Positions 11,156 to 22,922 of a stretch of DNA of 64,000 nucleotides are shown here, in pieces. The DNA comes from Dendrocalamus latiflorus. Taxonomy: Eukaryota > Streptophyta > Magnoliopsida > Poales > Poaceae. The stretch spans positions 13,167,014-13,231,013 of the forward strand of contig CM029632.1 of NCBI GenBank assembly GCA_017311315.1, written 5' to 3'. The notes under the pieces are model-generated. The model did no database searches. It was given only the letters and a program-made list of their open reading frames with translations, and was not told where the DNA came from. Each line of letters opens with the position of its first letter. Position 1 is the stretch's first letter. The position numbers and the translations under genes were made by a program.

Positions 11156-11839
11156 TAGGATCTATTTTTGGTGCTGATTTTGAGGAGTTCAAAACCAATG
11201 AATTTTAAGGTTTAGATGAAACACAAATATCAAGGTATGTAAAGAAAATAGTATGATCAACAACTAAACAAAATTTTAATGGATCAAAACCTAACAAAAC
11301 TCACAAGAATAACAGATTGAAACTAATTTTTTGTATTTTTGGTTTTAGACTATAGGACAGGATTAAAATCATAATTAAAACTAAAGGATAGATGATCCTA
11401 TTGCATCAACATTCAGCTCTGATACCAAGATGATATGGGGAGCCCAATTTTCGTGATGTAGGATCGTGGATAACTTAGGGATAATGGCACCAACAATGGT
11501 ATGGGTAACCGAAACTTGCAACGTATGAATTTTCCCAACAACACACTTTGATCCTTGTCCACCCACCACGCAAAGAAGTAGACGTGCTCCTACAATTCAC
11601 AAGAAAATCACAAGAATAATGGAATGGCAAAATAGATAGAACTCCCAATTCTAGTATGGGTAATGTTTGCACAAACCCTACCCTAACTAGAATTAAGAAT
11701 ATGATTAATATGAAAATATAATGTCCAATATGATACACAGGATGTACCTTTAGCTATATAGCACTGCTAAGACATCTAACAAGACTTGGACTCAAAACGA
11801 ACACAAAATGAAAAGATAAAATTTTGGCCTCCATATTAT

Positions 11840-12440
11840 TTTAGAGATAGTGGTTTATCCGTCATGTTTCTAAAGCTAGGGACTTATCCATTGCGTGCGC
11901 CTTAGCATAATCTTTCCAACAAGTACAAGAACACTCAAATCGGATTTCGTTTGTGAAAGTTATGGGCTTTTTATTACAGGCCTATTGGGTCCAAACTGAG
12001 TTCGAATTGATTTCAGAGTTGAATCTAAATTAATTTGAATTCAGTTGGGTTTGATATGGATCCAATTGGGCCTAGAAATCTTATCCAAAACTTAGGCTTT
12101 GGATTCTTGGGCCTCTCTTCTTTTCCTTCCTCTTTTCATACTCCTTTTCTTCCTCCTTTTCCATGCATACACTCACTTGACCTGCTCACTCTCCTCTCAT
12201 GTGAACGCGTGACCCTCTTTGCTGCATGAGTGTCTCATTTCATTATGTGTACTACATGCATGTCTTTATAGCGCCCTTCCTTCCTCACATCCCGCTGAGC
12301 ATCACCATCTATCCTACAATCATAATCATGACTTTTGAGTAGCAACACATCCTTATTCAAACTTAGTTAAGAACAAGTTCACCTTACCATGAGTAGAATC
12401 GAGTGTAGAATTGAGCATAATTGTAGAGAATGTGTTAAAG
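11840..12440. other. Unassigned repeat-like sequence
   Basis: No gene or clear element end is seen between the gypsy and copia remnants. A C/T-rich patch lies at 12115-12170. Confidence 0.4.
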
Positions 12441-15400
12441 CTTGGGATATCCAAATCAGTCATCCTGGATTTGAAATGATGCGCTGAATAACACAGCACT
12501 GTGCTGGCCACAATCTCAAGTCTAAAAAAAAATCTTTAGAACCGAATAATTTGTGTGCGAAGCATGTGTTGAAGGCAAGTTGATAACAAGACCCTTATAT
12601 CACAAAATTTAGGATGAAATATCTAAGTTTCTTGAGAGGATTTAGGGTGATATATGTGGACCTATTGAGCCCATGTATGGGCCATTTAGGCACTTTATGG
12701 TACTAATAGATGCATCCATGCGGTGGACGCATGTATATCTATTATCCACTAGGAATCATTCATTTGCCCAGTTGATTTCACGAATCGTTGTGCTAAAGAG
12801 TTTATCTCAAAAGTATTTAAGGACTATTGTATAGCTTTAAGCATGACGGTAGAATAGTCGATCCTGCATGTTCATACTCAGAATGGACCTGCATAGTCAT
12901 TAATCAAGCAGATCAAGCAAATTGTAAGACCCTTGTTAATGGAATCTAATTTACCAACTACATGTTGGGGACAAGCTATGTTACATGCATCAACATTAAT
13001 ATGACTTCGGCCATTTGCATACCATGAGATTTCACCTTTCCGGTTAGTGCGTGTGAAAGAGCCAAATATTTCACATCTATGTAAATTCGGTTGTGCTGTA
13101 TACGTACCAATCTCACCACCTCAGCGTATGTCAATGGACCCTCGCCTAAATTAGGAATTTACATGGGATTTGAATCTCCATTTACAATCAAATATCTAGA
13201 GCCCGTGACGAGGGTTCTACTAAAAGCAAGATATGTTGATAGTGTATTCAATGAAGAACTTTTCCTGGCATTAGGGGGAGGAAATGACCTAGTAAAGTGG
13301 AATGTTTAGAACTATCATGGCATGATAGTAGTCTTCATAGTATGGATCCACGCATTAAAGAATATAAATAAGAGATTCAGAGGATAATAGATTTACAAAA
13401 CCTTGCAAATGAACTGCCAGATTCATTAACAGATCATAAGGGAGTGACCAAATCACATATTCCAGTGGTAAATACACCTGAAAGAGTAGTAACATCCTAG
13501 GTTTTGGATGCATCTAACTCCACCACTCTTAGTAGAGAGGGGGAGGCCTCCTGGTTTAAAAGATCTCAAACCACGGTGACGTCTCCAAAAGAGACATACT
13601 GAGCAGGGGGAGAAACTCGATGAACTGAATATGAAGGAGAAACATCCGGTGGACATCACACCTCATGCAAGAGCACGGTAGGTGACGTCCTATGTAGGAG
13701 CACAAGGGGAGGGGCCTAGTACGAGGGACAACATACCTACTGACACTAGGGCAAGGGAATATTCAGACTCAACTATTTTGGGAAATGATAAAGAGCAGAT
13801 TGATCTAAATAAAATACCAATTTACTTGGATAAAGAGTTAGCCATAAATTATGGAAAAATAGGATAAATCTTTTATAGGCAAATGATGTGCTAATAGTAA
13901 CTGCTCTACATCTAAGATTGCTTTCCATACTAAGAATTTGGATCCAACACCAAAGATCATTGCTGAATGCAAGAATCATCATGATTGGGATAAATGGAAA
14001 GAAGTAATCAATAATAAACTAAACTCGCTAAACAGACGAAAAATCTTTGAACCAGTGGTCAAGACACCTTTTGATATCATTCCAGTTGAATACAAGTGGG
14101 TGTTCATAACAAAAAGGAATGAAAAGAATGAAGTGGTGAGGTATAAAGTAAGAGGAATGAAAAGAATGAAGTGGTGACGTATAAAGTAAGATTAGTCGCC
14201 CAAGGGTTCACGCAATGACCCAGCATTGATTTCGATGAAACTTACTCTTCTGTAATAAGTGGTATAACATTCTGTTATTTAATATCACTAGCAACAGGAA
14301 TGAACTTAGACATGAAACTCATGGATGTTGTGACTGCATATTTGTATGGATCATTTGATTCTGAAATCTATATGAAGATTTTAGAGGAACTAAAGGTTTC
14401 ACGTATGAGTGAGAATGAAAATCGCAACATGTATAGTGTTAGATTGCAAAGGTAACTATATGGATTGAAACAGTTAGGTCATATGTGGTACAACTGACTG
14501 AGCGAATCCCTTCTACAAAAGGGATCTGTGAACAACAAGGTATGTCCGTGTGTGTTTATAAAGAAATTCAAGGATGAATTGTGCATCATATCTGTGCATG
14601 TTGATGATTTGAATATCATTGGAAACATAGGGGACATTCTCAAAGCTAGCTCATACCAAAAGATGGAATTCAAGATGAAGGATTTGGGTAAACCTAAATA
14701 TTTTCTTGGTTTGCAAATTAAAAATCTATCTAGTGACATATTTTTGTACCAAATCACCTACACCAAGAAAGTGCTGGGGAGATTCTACCTTGATAAATCT
14801 CATCCAATGGGTACACCCATGATTGTTAGGACTTTGATGTGGAGAAAGATCCACATGGACCTAAACGAGAGAATGATGATATATTAGGGCCCAAAACTCC
14901 ATATTTTAGTGCTATTGGAGCACTATTATACCCTGCCAATTTTACTAGGCCTGCTATTGCTTTTGCAGTAAGTTGCTTGGCAAAATATAGTTCTAAGCTT
15001 ACAAAGAGGCATTGGAATGAAATAAAAGGAATCCTTAGATACTTACAAGGTACATGTGATCTTGGAATCTATTACCTCAAGGGTCAAGACACAAAGATAA
15101 CGGATTACTCGGATGCTGGCTATTTTTTATCCCCATAATGCCATATCACAGACTTTATATGTGTTTCTAAGCAGTGATACAGCTATTTATGAAAATATGT
15201 AAAACAGTCGATTGATGCTACATTGACAAATCATTCATGGGTTATTACTCTATATGAAATGACACGTGAGTGTATTTGGCTTAGAAAAATGATCCATCAT
15301 ATCTAAGATTCATGTGGTGTAAACATTGATAAAGTTCCCACAGTCTTTTATAAGGATAATGCAGCTTGCGTTACATAAATGAAGAATAGCTATGTCAACG

Positions 15401-16100
15401 CGAATTTGACAAAGCATTTTCTCCCTAAGCATTTTTGCCCATATGAGCAGCAGGAGAAAGGGAATATAGAAATACAGAAAATCCAAAGAAAACAAAAATC
15501 TTGCTGATTTATTTACTAAGCCTTACTAATCTTGCTGATTTATTTACTAAGACTTACTAGCTTCTGTGTTTGAGAAGCATGTTCATGGCATAGACATAAG
15601 GAGACACAAAGTGTTGTACTCTTTTCCCTTAGTTCACTTTTGTCCCACAGGGTTTTCTCAATTGAAATTTTTAATGAAGCATCACGTGCAATGGCAAGAA
15701 CGCGAGTTATATACTCTTTTCATTTTATTGTTTTTCCACTGGATTTTTGAAAGGAGTTTTTAGTGAGGCATATACAAGTGCATTTGGCGAAGTGCCTAGG
15801 GGGTGTTGAGGAAAAATTTATATGGACACTTTACCTACCAAAACTAGTCTATTAGAGGCTTCAACTCACAAAGACCTATTGATGTAGTTTATTTCCATAT
15901 TGCTTATTGAATCATGAAGGGACACCACATCTATAGACAAATCATCAATAAAGAGAAACTGTTGAGATTACATCTTGTATTCTTTAAGAGAAACATTCTT
16001 AGTGGCAGACCACTACAATGACATCCTACTTTTGAAAATATCGGATGTCCATGAAACTAGCTATTACGTTCCCCTTAGACATAAACCAAAATGCTATACG
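12440..16100 (+). mobile_element. Decayed Ty1/copia retrotransposon
   Basis: Broken reading frames follow in copia order: integrase core (12640-13100; CGPIEPMYGPFRHFMVLIDAS), reverse transcriptase (13940-14800; IISVHVDDLNIIG), then RNase H (14905-15400). A purine-rich tract at about 15796-15803 is followed by TGTTGAGG at 15804, the likely start of the 3' LTR. The 5' LTR and gag are not found, so the copy is truncated at the left. Stops and frameshifts are frequent. Confidence 0.75.
13938..15138 (+). pseudogene. copia reverse transcriptase/RNase H pseudogene
   Basis: Segments in different frames read WKEVINNKLNSLNRRKIFE, VEYKWVFITKRN, RLVAQGFTQ, a stop, then DETYSSVISG. The YxDD-equivalent VHVDDL is at about 14600, then KFKMKDLG-like and YFLGLQI, and the RNase H stretch YFSAIGALLYPANFTRPAI. 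A 38-bp tandem duplication at about 14116-14190 (GGAATGAAAAGAATG twice) and several stops disable it. Confidence 0.8.
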
Positions 16101-17500
16101 GAGTCCACCTGTTGGGGAAAGTGAAGGATAGTGGATAGTTGTTATACGTGTCCTTGTTAAATTAATTTGGTACCTTCGACCCATTTGGTTCAGCAAACCA
16201 TCACCAATCCGCCGGCCATTAGTTTTTTTTTAGGAGAAATCTGGCCAATTAGTTGGCCTACGGAATGTCACGAACTCCTCCAGATTAACTAATTATGTCC
16301 AACGCATGACGTAGATTCCAAAAGACAGTTCTCTTTGTAACGCATGACATCACATTCCATCTATGGAAGCTCTCCCCAATTTAAACAAGTAAATGAAGAA
16401 CGAAGACCAAAGAAAAACTTTACAGAAAGAAAAGAAGGCCAAATTCTAAACTCCAAAGCGAAAGCATGCATGCATGCCAGTTTATACTTTATATGCCATA
16501 GAATCTGACCGGAAGTTGTACATCCGGCTGAATTTGAAGTCAAAGAAAACCTTATTAAATCAGCATGTGCCCTACGTGCTGCCTACCATGCACTCTCGAC
16601 TATATTCTAGTAGTTTCTCCATTCTGTTGTTCTCCCTGAACTAATTAGTGCAATTAACCTGGTAGTCTTTCCTTTATCAAGCTAGGGGGACTCCAGTTAA
16701 ATTTCGTCGGAGGCCCTATAACGCTCTCGGTGGGGTTTGAGCCCACATTCTTCACCGTAAAATCGGGTAAATTACTAGTTGGGCTACTAATTGGTTCGCA
16801 AGTCTCAGCACCACAAATTATACAAAATGCAACATATTTCATGATCCAAATCCAAATCTTTTCTTTACTCAAATGGCTAGCTAGCTAGCTATTCAACTAG
16901 TTAGGCCCATTTGAAACGGAGGAAATTTTCCCAATTCCCACGAGAATTTGGGCTTGTTTTTTTTTTTGCTAAAACTTATGGCTTTCGGCTGCGGTTTATG
17001 ACTTTTGGGTTGTTTGTACGAGAGACTATAGAATAACAGAAACTCACGTGCGGTTTTTGCTGATATAAATAAAGTCGGTACAGTATGTACTACAATTAAC
17101 TAGTAGATCTTATCTTAAAAAGATACTCTGTTTAAAAACTAGCTACTATAGAAAAGCTGAAAAGTAGCTTTTAGAAGCTGAAAAGAACAGGCCCATTAAC
17201 TGCTTCATATGATATTCCTGCGAAATTTCTATATAATTCTTGTGTTTTTCAAACGGGACCTTAATTTCAGTATGCGCTATACAACTGCATGCAATCCGTA
17301 TATACGAAGTACAATATGTACTTTCCAGATTGATTGTTACGTTACGGCAAGAACCACTAAGTGAAGGTAACGCAGCAAGATTCAGAGAAATGCTGTGGTT
17401 TGGGATAAACATTGATCGATTGACAAGCTGATTCGGTTTGCTGACTTATGAAGCTACTCAGTTAGCTTCCATGCACCAAATCAAGCAGCTGGGAGCAACA
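16100..17500. other. Intergenic region upstream of peptide gene 2
   Basis: No supported gene. A block with CGGTGGGGTTTGAGCCCACA (about 16727-16750) and ACTAATTGGTTCG has a counterpart at about 21845-21915 upstream of peptide gene 3, supporting segmental duplication. A MITE lies at 16950-17194. Confidence 0.5.
16950..17194. mobile_element. MITE, dispersed family copy A
   Basis: The ends are GGGCTTGTTTTT and GAACAGGCCC inverted. The interior GGTACAGTATGTACTACAAT recurs at about 55046, 55363 and 57731, marking a family with at least four copies in this window. No coding capacity. Confidence 0.6.
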
Positions 17501-17548
17501 TCCGCGCAAGTGCCTTCATGCCGAATTCTCTGCATGCATACATGCCGA

Positions 17549-17595
17549 GTCGCACACGTAACAAGAATTCGCAGCCGATCCGTTCCCTATATATA
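17549..17595 (+). promoter_or_regulatory. Promoter of peptide gene 2: GTCGCACACGTAA and TATA box
   Basis: GTCGCACACGTAA at 17549-17561 and TATATATA at 17588-17595. Between them, CCGATCCGTTCCC matches the same interval before gene 3. The leader is about 145 bases. Confidence 0.7.
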
Positions 17596-17766
17596 GGCGC
17601 TGGTGCGTAGCTCGTGAAATTCCATCGATCTCACAGGGTGTCAGAGTTTGCAGCACATTTCTAGCACAAGCTAGATTGCTTGAGACTTCAAAGCTCTAAG
17701 TTTGTGAGAACGTCTGACAAGTTAGCTAGCTAGCCAAGAAAAAGCAGAAGAGAAGTTGATATACTA

Positions 17767-18009
17767 ATGGTGATGATGAGGTTGAAGTTCGTTGTTGTGC
17801 CGGTGATCTTGATGGCGATCATGGCGTTCCTCGTCGCGTCGAGCTCGGCGCGGCCGTTGGCTGGCGGCGAGGGGTGGGCCGGAGAGGCCGTCGACTCCGG
17901 CGAGCCCATCATCCAGCTTCTCCGGCATTTGTATCTGCAGCAGCTGCAGGGGCCATCGTGCGAAACTAACAGCCCCAACGGTGGATGCCCAACTCCATCT
18001 ATGGGTTGA
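17767..18009 (+). CDS. Small secreted peptide precursor 2 (C-x8-C family)
   Basis: This intronless gene encodes 80 residues. The signal peptide runs to about residue 28 (core FVVVPVILMAIMAFLVA, then SSSAR). A Gly/Glu-rich spacer follows, then IIQLLRHLYLQQL (48-60) and the box GPSCETNSPNGGCP with Cys65 and Cys74 and a short PTPSMG tail. It is closest to gene 3: tail, leader and 3' flank (CATCTATGGGTTGA) are shared. The likely product is a secreted C-terminal peptide, possibly with one disulphide. The start is ATG 17767, since no upstream ATG opens this frame. The function is inferred from architecture only. Confidence 0.82.
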   Translation: MVMMRLKFVVVPVILMAIMAFLVASSSARPLAGGEGWAGEAVDSGEPIIQLLRHLYLQQLQGPSCETNSPNGGCPTPSMG

Positions 18010-18540
18010 CGGGGCTGATATGATATATGCATGCGTGATCTAAGTGCAGGTTAAATGTAGGCCATGTATAAACAACCATCGCTAAGCCATCGTGATATAT
18101 CCATCATGCTAAGCTGTTCTGAGTTTGTAGTAAATTTTTTTATTTATATTGGTTTTATATATGTATCCTTGTTGAATTGGTGGTGATTATTTTTGTAAGG
18201 AATAATGACGGTTTGAATAAAAAGCTTCGCTTTGTTAGTCCTTTAGTATGTGCTTTTATTTGTTTCTATGGTATTTGTGTTAACACCAAACCTGATATAT
18301 AAAACATTGCATTGCCGTCTTAATTTGTCTGGTTAGTGATGCGAAGGGCCCGATGAACAGTGAATAAGACTCTCTGGCCACTTCGCTCATAAAGCAAAAT
18401 TACAGTAGAATGACTTATTCATGATCACTCACCCCGGCTTGCTTCCTGTGGGCTTCATTAGGATTAGGATTGTGTTTGTTGCTTCCTGTGGGCTTCATGT
18501 CTTTTGATGCCTAAATGTAATATTGGATCTGACTTTATCT

Positions 18541-18715
18541 CTATCTCCCCATATCACCCTTGGGCTTTAATGTATAATTTGTTTTATGTCCTTTGAAGCA
18601 CAAGGCACAAGTGTGAGTGATAGAGACAAAGTCATATCTCATATCACACTTGTGCCTTGTGCTTCAAAGACATAATATACTGCTTTTAGTGCAAGGGGAA
18701 GATATGGAAAACCAA
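18541..18715. repeat. Hairpin with near-perfect 30-bp stem
   Basis: The arms at 18586-18616 and 18644-18673 pair as CTTTGAAGCACAAGGCACAA against its complement with a single bulge, around a 27-nt loop. Looser pairing continues outward to about 18541 and 18710. The size suits a small foldback transposon or a small-RNA precursor. Confidence 0.75.
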
Positions 18716-18752
18716 CATGGTGATTAGTAATGGTGACAGTGGTTACTTAGTG

Positions 18753-18911
18753 TAAGTTGGTGATATCTGAAGTAGAAAAATAATTTTTCACAGCACACGC
18801 CAAATATATCTTACAGAATAAAGAATGAATTAATATACATTCTTGGTTCTGTAAGATATACTTAGTGTGTGATGTGTAAAATTATTTTTCTACTTCAGAT
18901 ATCACCAACTT
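18753..18911. repeat. Second, longer hairpin (~70-bp arms)
   Basis: TAAGTTGGTGATATCTGAAG at 18753 onward pairs with the complement ending at 18911. Pairing continues through AGTAGAAAAATAATTTT and ATATATCTTACAGAA with a few mismatches, and the loop is about 15-20 nt. It starts 80 bp after the first hairpin. Confidence 0.78.
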
Positions 18912-19780
18912 GCAGACAGTTGTCAAACAAATCATGAAGCTAAAGTGGTAGAAAGCATTAATAACTGATATTAATAAGTGGTAATCATAGTGACTATCCC
19001 TTCTAAATTATGCTAGTTTATTGATCTAAATTACCTTACTATAATGATAGAAACAATTGCAGTTCTAACCAGAAGCACGTAACTGAGAAATGCTACTGCA
19101 GTATTAATAGAATTTCGACAATGTTTAGAATGGGATAGCAGTGAGGAACACTGAACAAATGTATATAACTAACAATTGACAAAGCAATAGACTAGTAGAA
19201 TACTTCTAGATAGTCATAATGATCTCAAGTTTAACAATTTGTTCTCATCGAGCAATCTCAATACCCTCAATCTATCATGTAAAGTCCTCCCAGTGCTAGT
19301 ATTATTCACAAATTTCATAGACAATAAACTGATTTCAAACTAGCATGGCAAACTTATGCACAATAGTAATACAAGAATACAAAATAAAGATCACTAGGTG
19401 ATGGCAATCCAAGCCAACAAGAAGGCAGTAAAGGGAAGTTCCGTGTGGTGAGATCTTGAGTTCCGCCTGGATCCCTAGCTCTCCCATCTGGATTTAAAGG
19501 GCCCTCCGAGCCTTCCGCCTAAAGACCAGGAAGAAAAGGGGATAAGGAGCATGCCCCAAATCTGAATCAGTTCACCGCCCTTATCCGAGCCTTCCAGCAG
19601 TAACCAAGGAGGCAGCGTGCTCGGGGGAGGAGGCACGCCGGGGAAGAGGTGGCATGCTCGGGAAAGATGTGGCCGACTCGGGGCAGGAGGCAGTGTGCTC
19701 GGGGGAGGATAGTTAGAGATATATTAAGCCTGAGTGGGGACGTGGACAAACCCTAGAGTTCGAATATAAATAGGTTGGAC
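18912..19780. other. Intergenic sequence, nothing recognised
   Basis: AT-rich to about 19430. Then comes a GC-richer patch at 19590-19700 with loosely repeated GTGCTCGGGG(G)AGGA motifs. No supported gene. Confidence 0.4.
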
Positions 19781-19789
19781 ACATCACAG

Positions 19790-21158
19790 ATAGTTCTAAA
19801 TTAGAACCGTCTGTGATAATATACATCACATACGGTTCTACTTTATAACCGTCTGTGATAAATATACATTATAGATTGTTCTAAATTAGAACCGTCTGTG
19901 ATAATATGCATCACAAATGGTTCTAAATTCATTCTTATATATATAAATGCAAATTCAGTAATGCCTTAGGAGTAAATATGTATTACTTAATTGTTTACAT
20001 ATATAGAAGACAGTAGATACAAATCCAATTGCTTGTATATACATATGGCTAAACAGCATGGCTAGTCACTTCTTACAAAAGATTAAAAAAATAGAAACCT
20101 AACTACTTCAAAGTTTTTTAGTGGCAGAGGTAGCATGCTATCTCCATCTTCAAAACTTTGTAGGCAACGTGGTCGGCATTGGATGGTTCGGGATCATCAA
20201 CGAGCGAAGTCGGAAATGCGTCCACTCACTGACACCCTCATTCGAGTGTCTCCCAAACACCCTCTGATTGAATAATCAAGTCGCATTGAGCACATAGGCT
20301 CTTTTCCTTTTCTTAAGGGGTCTCGGTAAGGTTGACTTGGTTGCTCATCACCTTGATTAAGCACTCCAAGCGATAGCAATTCTCCTGAAGATATGCAACT
20401 TTAATGTGGAGGACCACGTCGATGGCGATGTTAGCTCGCCGGAAGTGGCAGACGAACCGGAAGACACTGTGGAGGAGGATGTCAAGACAGTGGAAGGTGG
20501 CCTTCAACTATTTTGGTAAATCCTCGGACATACGAGGGAGGACACTGTTGGTATAGTGTCTTTCCACTGCATCCGCCAGCATACGGTAAGTGAGGTGCTC
20601 GTACAAGATGGCCAGGTTGGCCATCAATGCTGACGACAAGGAAGAGGCCGCCGGAGCTATTTGTTTGTGCTTGATAGTAGATATGTGTATCAGCAATGTG
20701 GGATTCATTTTTGGTACATAGTGGATGATCATTTTTATAAATTTGGCGCGTAAGACAAAGAGACGCATCGGGGAGCCAAAACGATCAGAGACACATTGGG
20801 GAGACGAAGCGATTAGAGACGCATCAGGGAGACGAAGCGCGATACATCAAAGACGATTTGTATTAATAACCGTTTATAATAATATCACAAATAGTTCTAA
20901 TTAAAAAACATATGTGACGTCTGATGGTTCTTTTTAATAACTATATGTGAACTATTACAGATGGTTATTAACAATAACTGTCTGTGATAATTCCGTGTCA
21001 CAAACGGTTCTAGTCATCGCTAGTAACATAGACGCTCACGCTTTGTAAAACTATCTGTGATAATTACAATACAGATGGTTCATGATAATTACAATATAGA
21101 TGGTTCCCCATAAATCGTCTGTGATGAGACATCTAATATAGTATATTTTGTAGTAGTG
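19790..21158 (-). mobile_element. Non-autonomous CACTA element carrying a broken gene
   Basis: Subterminal repeats TCACAGATGGTT/AACCGTCTGTGATAA cluster at 19790-19925 and 20865-21125. The sequence ends TTTTGTAGTAGTG at 21158, the same CACTACTAC terminus as the element at 5269 but more decayed. A minus-strand reading frame with stops lies between the arrays. The left terminus is not clear. Confidence 0.65.
20100..20768 (-). pseudogene. Decayed gene inside the CACTA element, unknown product
   Basis: On the minus strand one frame runs from about 20768 to 20313 with a single amber-type stop near 20508 (LPK, stop, LKATFHCLDILLHS). A second stop follows at about 20313 after VNLTETP, and reading continues with EKEKSLCAQCDLIIQSEGVW and VDDPEPSNADHVAYKVLKME. 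The text reads like a genuine protein of about 220 residues that decayed by point mutation. I do not recognise a domain. Confidence 0.55.
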
Positions 21159-21363
21159 TTCCAATTTGTAGCTTGCAGTCAATTTAAAGCCCAAGATAGA
21201 GGCCAACAAAATGTAGTGGATGTTTTCGTGTTGTCTCCTCAAGAGAATTTGATCGATGGGGAAATGGAAGTCCAGATTAACAAAAACCAAGATGCTCAAC
21301 AAGTCAATTCATATAAAGCATATGCATTGTCCTAGTTTCCCCATAAGCAAGTACTCAAATTAA

Positions 21364-21366
<3 letters not shown>

Positions 21367-21451
<85 letters not shown>

Positions 21452-21719
21452 ATTTTCCTATATATATATATATATATATATATATAGGACGCTGAAATGG
21501 GACACCTAGGTGCCCAGACACCTAGGCTCCCTGCCGTTAGATTGCTTTTAGATACGTGCTAGAGCAATGGTATGTAATATATTAGGCATGCTAAATCAAT
21601 CATGGAAGGAAAGTCTTAATCATGGATGGAAAGTCTCAATCACACTAGCACGCATCTAAAAGCAATCCAAAGGTAGGGAGACTAGATGTCCAGACACCTA
21701 GGTGCCCCTGTTATTTATA

Positions 21720-21753
<34 letters not shown>
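21367..21753. repeat. (TA)n microsatellite interrupted by a foldback element
   Basis: TA runs fill 21367-21447, about 21460-21486 and 21723-21750. The 235 bp between the last two runs fold back: GACACCTAGGTGCCCAGACA... through TTGCTTTTAGAT (about 21499-21562) is inverted at about 21643-21710. This looks like a small transposon inserted in, or recruiting, a TA microsatellite. Confidence 0.8.
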
Positions 21754-21760
<7 letters not shown>

Positions 21761-22140
21761 CACAACACTTCCTTGATTGTATCACTTAGGTCTCTAACTC
21801 AATTGTGCTGCGCTCTTACATTCTAGGCAAGCAATATTTTGTTCATTCTCGGTATAGTTTGAGCCCACAACCTTATCATAAATACCAGGTGTCTTAGCAG
21901 TTGTACTACCAATTCGTCGACAACCTTGTAGGCTCAAAATTCCAGGATCCTCGTCCAAAACCGTTGTTCTTTGTTAAAATGGCTACGCGCTGGTTAGTTA
22001 ATTCCGGTCAAGATTCAAAAGCAGCACTGTGATTTGGATAAGCATTCGTTTACTGGTTGGTTTGATCTGCACGCATGTGAAGTTAGTGCGTATGCAGGAA
22101 GAATTCTGTCATCGTTGTATCTCGCTAAATTCTCTGCCCA

Positions 22141-22153
22141 GTCGCACACGTAA
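22141..22153 (+). promoter_or_regulatory. Promoter block of peptide gene 3 (GTCGCACACGTAA)
   Basis: The 13-bp block is identical to that of genes 2 and 4. CCGATCCATTCCC at about 22188-22200 matches gene 2, but the TATA position reads TTCATATGC, so the TATA box appears degraded. The leader also lacks about 60-70 bases present in gene 2. Confidence 0.65.
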
Positions 22154-22317
22154 TTAACACGCACGCACGCAGCATTCAGAAGGCGCCGCCGATCCATTCC
22201 CTTCATATGCGCGCGAAAGCTCGCGAGCTGCACCTCACAGTGCCAAAGTTGGCAGCACATTTGTAAGTTTGTGAGAACTGATCACAGAAGAAATTAAAGC
22301 TAGCTAGGCAGAAAGAC

Positions 22318-22578
22318 ATGGAGACGGTGCGATCGAAGTTTGCGGCTGTGCCCCTGATCTTGATGACGATCATGGTGCTCCCCGTCTTGTCGAGCTCGGC
22401 GCGGCTGTTAACATTGGGCGGCGATGAGTCGGCCGGTGGAGCGTCGGTCGCCGTCTCCGGCGAATCCATCCTCCAGCTTCTCCGGCGGCTGTACCTGCAG
22501 CAGCTAGGATCAGAGCCAGGGCCGTCGTGCGACACGAACAGCCCCAATGGTGGATGCCCACCTCCATCTATGGGTTGA
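22318..22578 (+). CDS. Small secreted peptide precursor 3 (C-x8-C family)
   Basis: This intronless gene encodes 86 residues. The signal peptide runs to about residue 28 (core AAVPLILMTIMVLPVLSSSAR). The spacer is slightly longer than in genes 1 and 2, followed by ILQLLRRLYLQQL (51-63) and PGPSCDTNSPNGGCPPPSMG with Cys71 and Cys80. The box differs from gene 2 by one residue within C-x8-C. The gene starts 4.3 kb downstream of gene 2 in the same orientation and is its nearest paralogue. The leader and promoter similarity support a recent tandem duplication. The weakened TATA box may mean altered expression. The product is inferred to be a secreted signalling peptide. Confidence 0.82.
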   Translation: METVRSKFAAVPLILMTIMVLPVLSSSARLLTLGGDESAGGASVAVSGESILQLLRRLYLQQLGSEPGPSCDTNSPNGGCPPPSMG

Positions 22579-22922
22579 GAGGGTGGGCTAGTTGTAGTGC
22601 CGTTGTTGTTAAACCGTCAGAATTATCAATTACATATTTATCCCAAGCTGTTTAGTATAGTTTTTTTTTTCAAAACACGTAAAAGCTTTGCTTGTCATTT
22701 ATTGGAAGAAATTTATTATAGTTTAATTTAGTTTTGTAATTCCCTTTTGGGTATTGGATTGGTTAATTTCATTCTTGTTGAGTTTTGCCCCACGAATGGG
22801 TGTGGTGACCAGTGACCACATATTACGATTTTTTTAATGAAAAATGGAGATGTTTATATATATAGTTTCGCTTTGCTGATCATCCTAGTTATTTGTGCTA
22901 AGACGAGACTTGCTATACTGTA

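Larger units (their letters stand above)
9360..11840 (-). mobile_element. Decayed gypsy-type LTR retrotransposon (minus strand)
   Basis: Read on the minus strand, an LTR-like segment (right of 11433, ending ...CA) is followed by TGGTATCAGAGC (11416-11427), the primer site complementary to initiator tRNA-Met. A gag fragment follows at 10029-9733. Sequences at 9370-9520 and 11690-11832 are similar (AAGAATATGATTAATATGAAAA, AACAAGACTTGGA), consistent with the two LTRs. Pol is absent. The outer edges are unclear. Confidence 0.55.

Noticed and set aside
16727..16750. GGTGGGGTTTGAGCCCACA as a tRNA B box
   Set aside because: No A box or acceptor stem; it is part of a block duplicated upstream of peptide genes 2 and 3.
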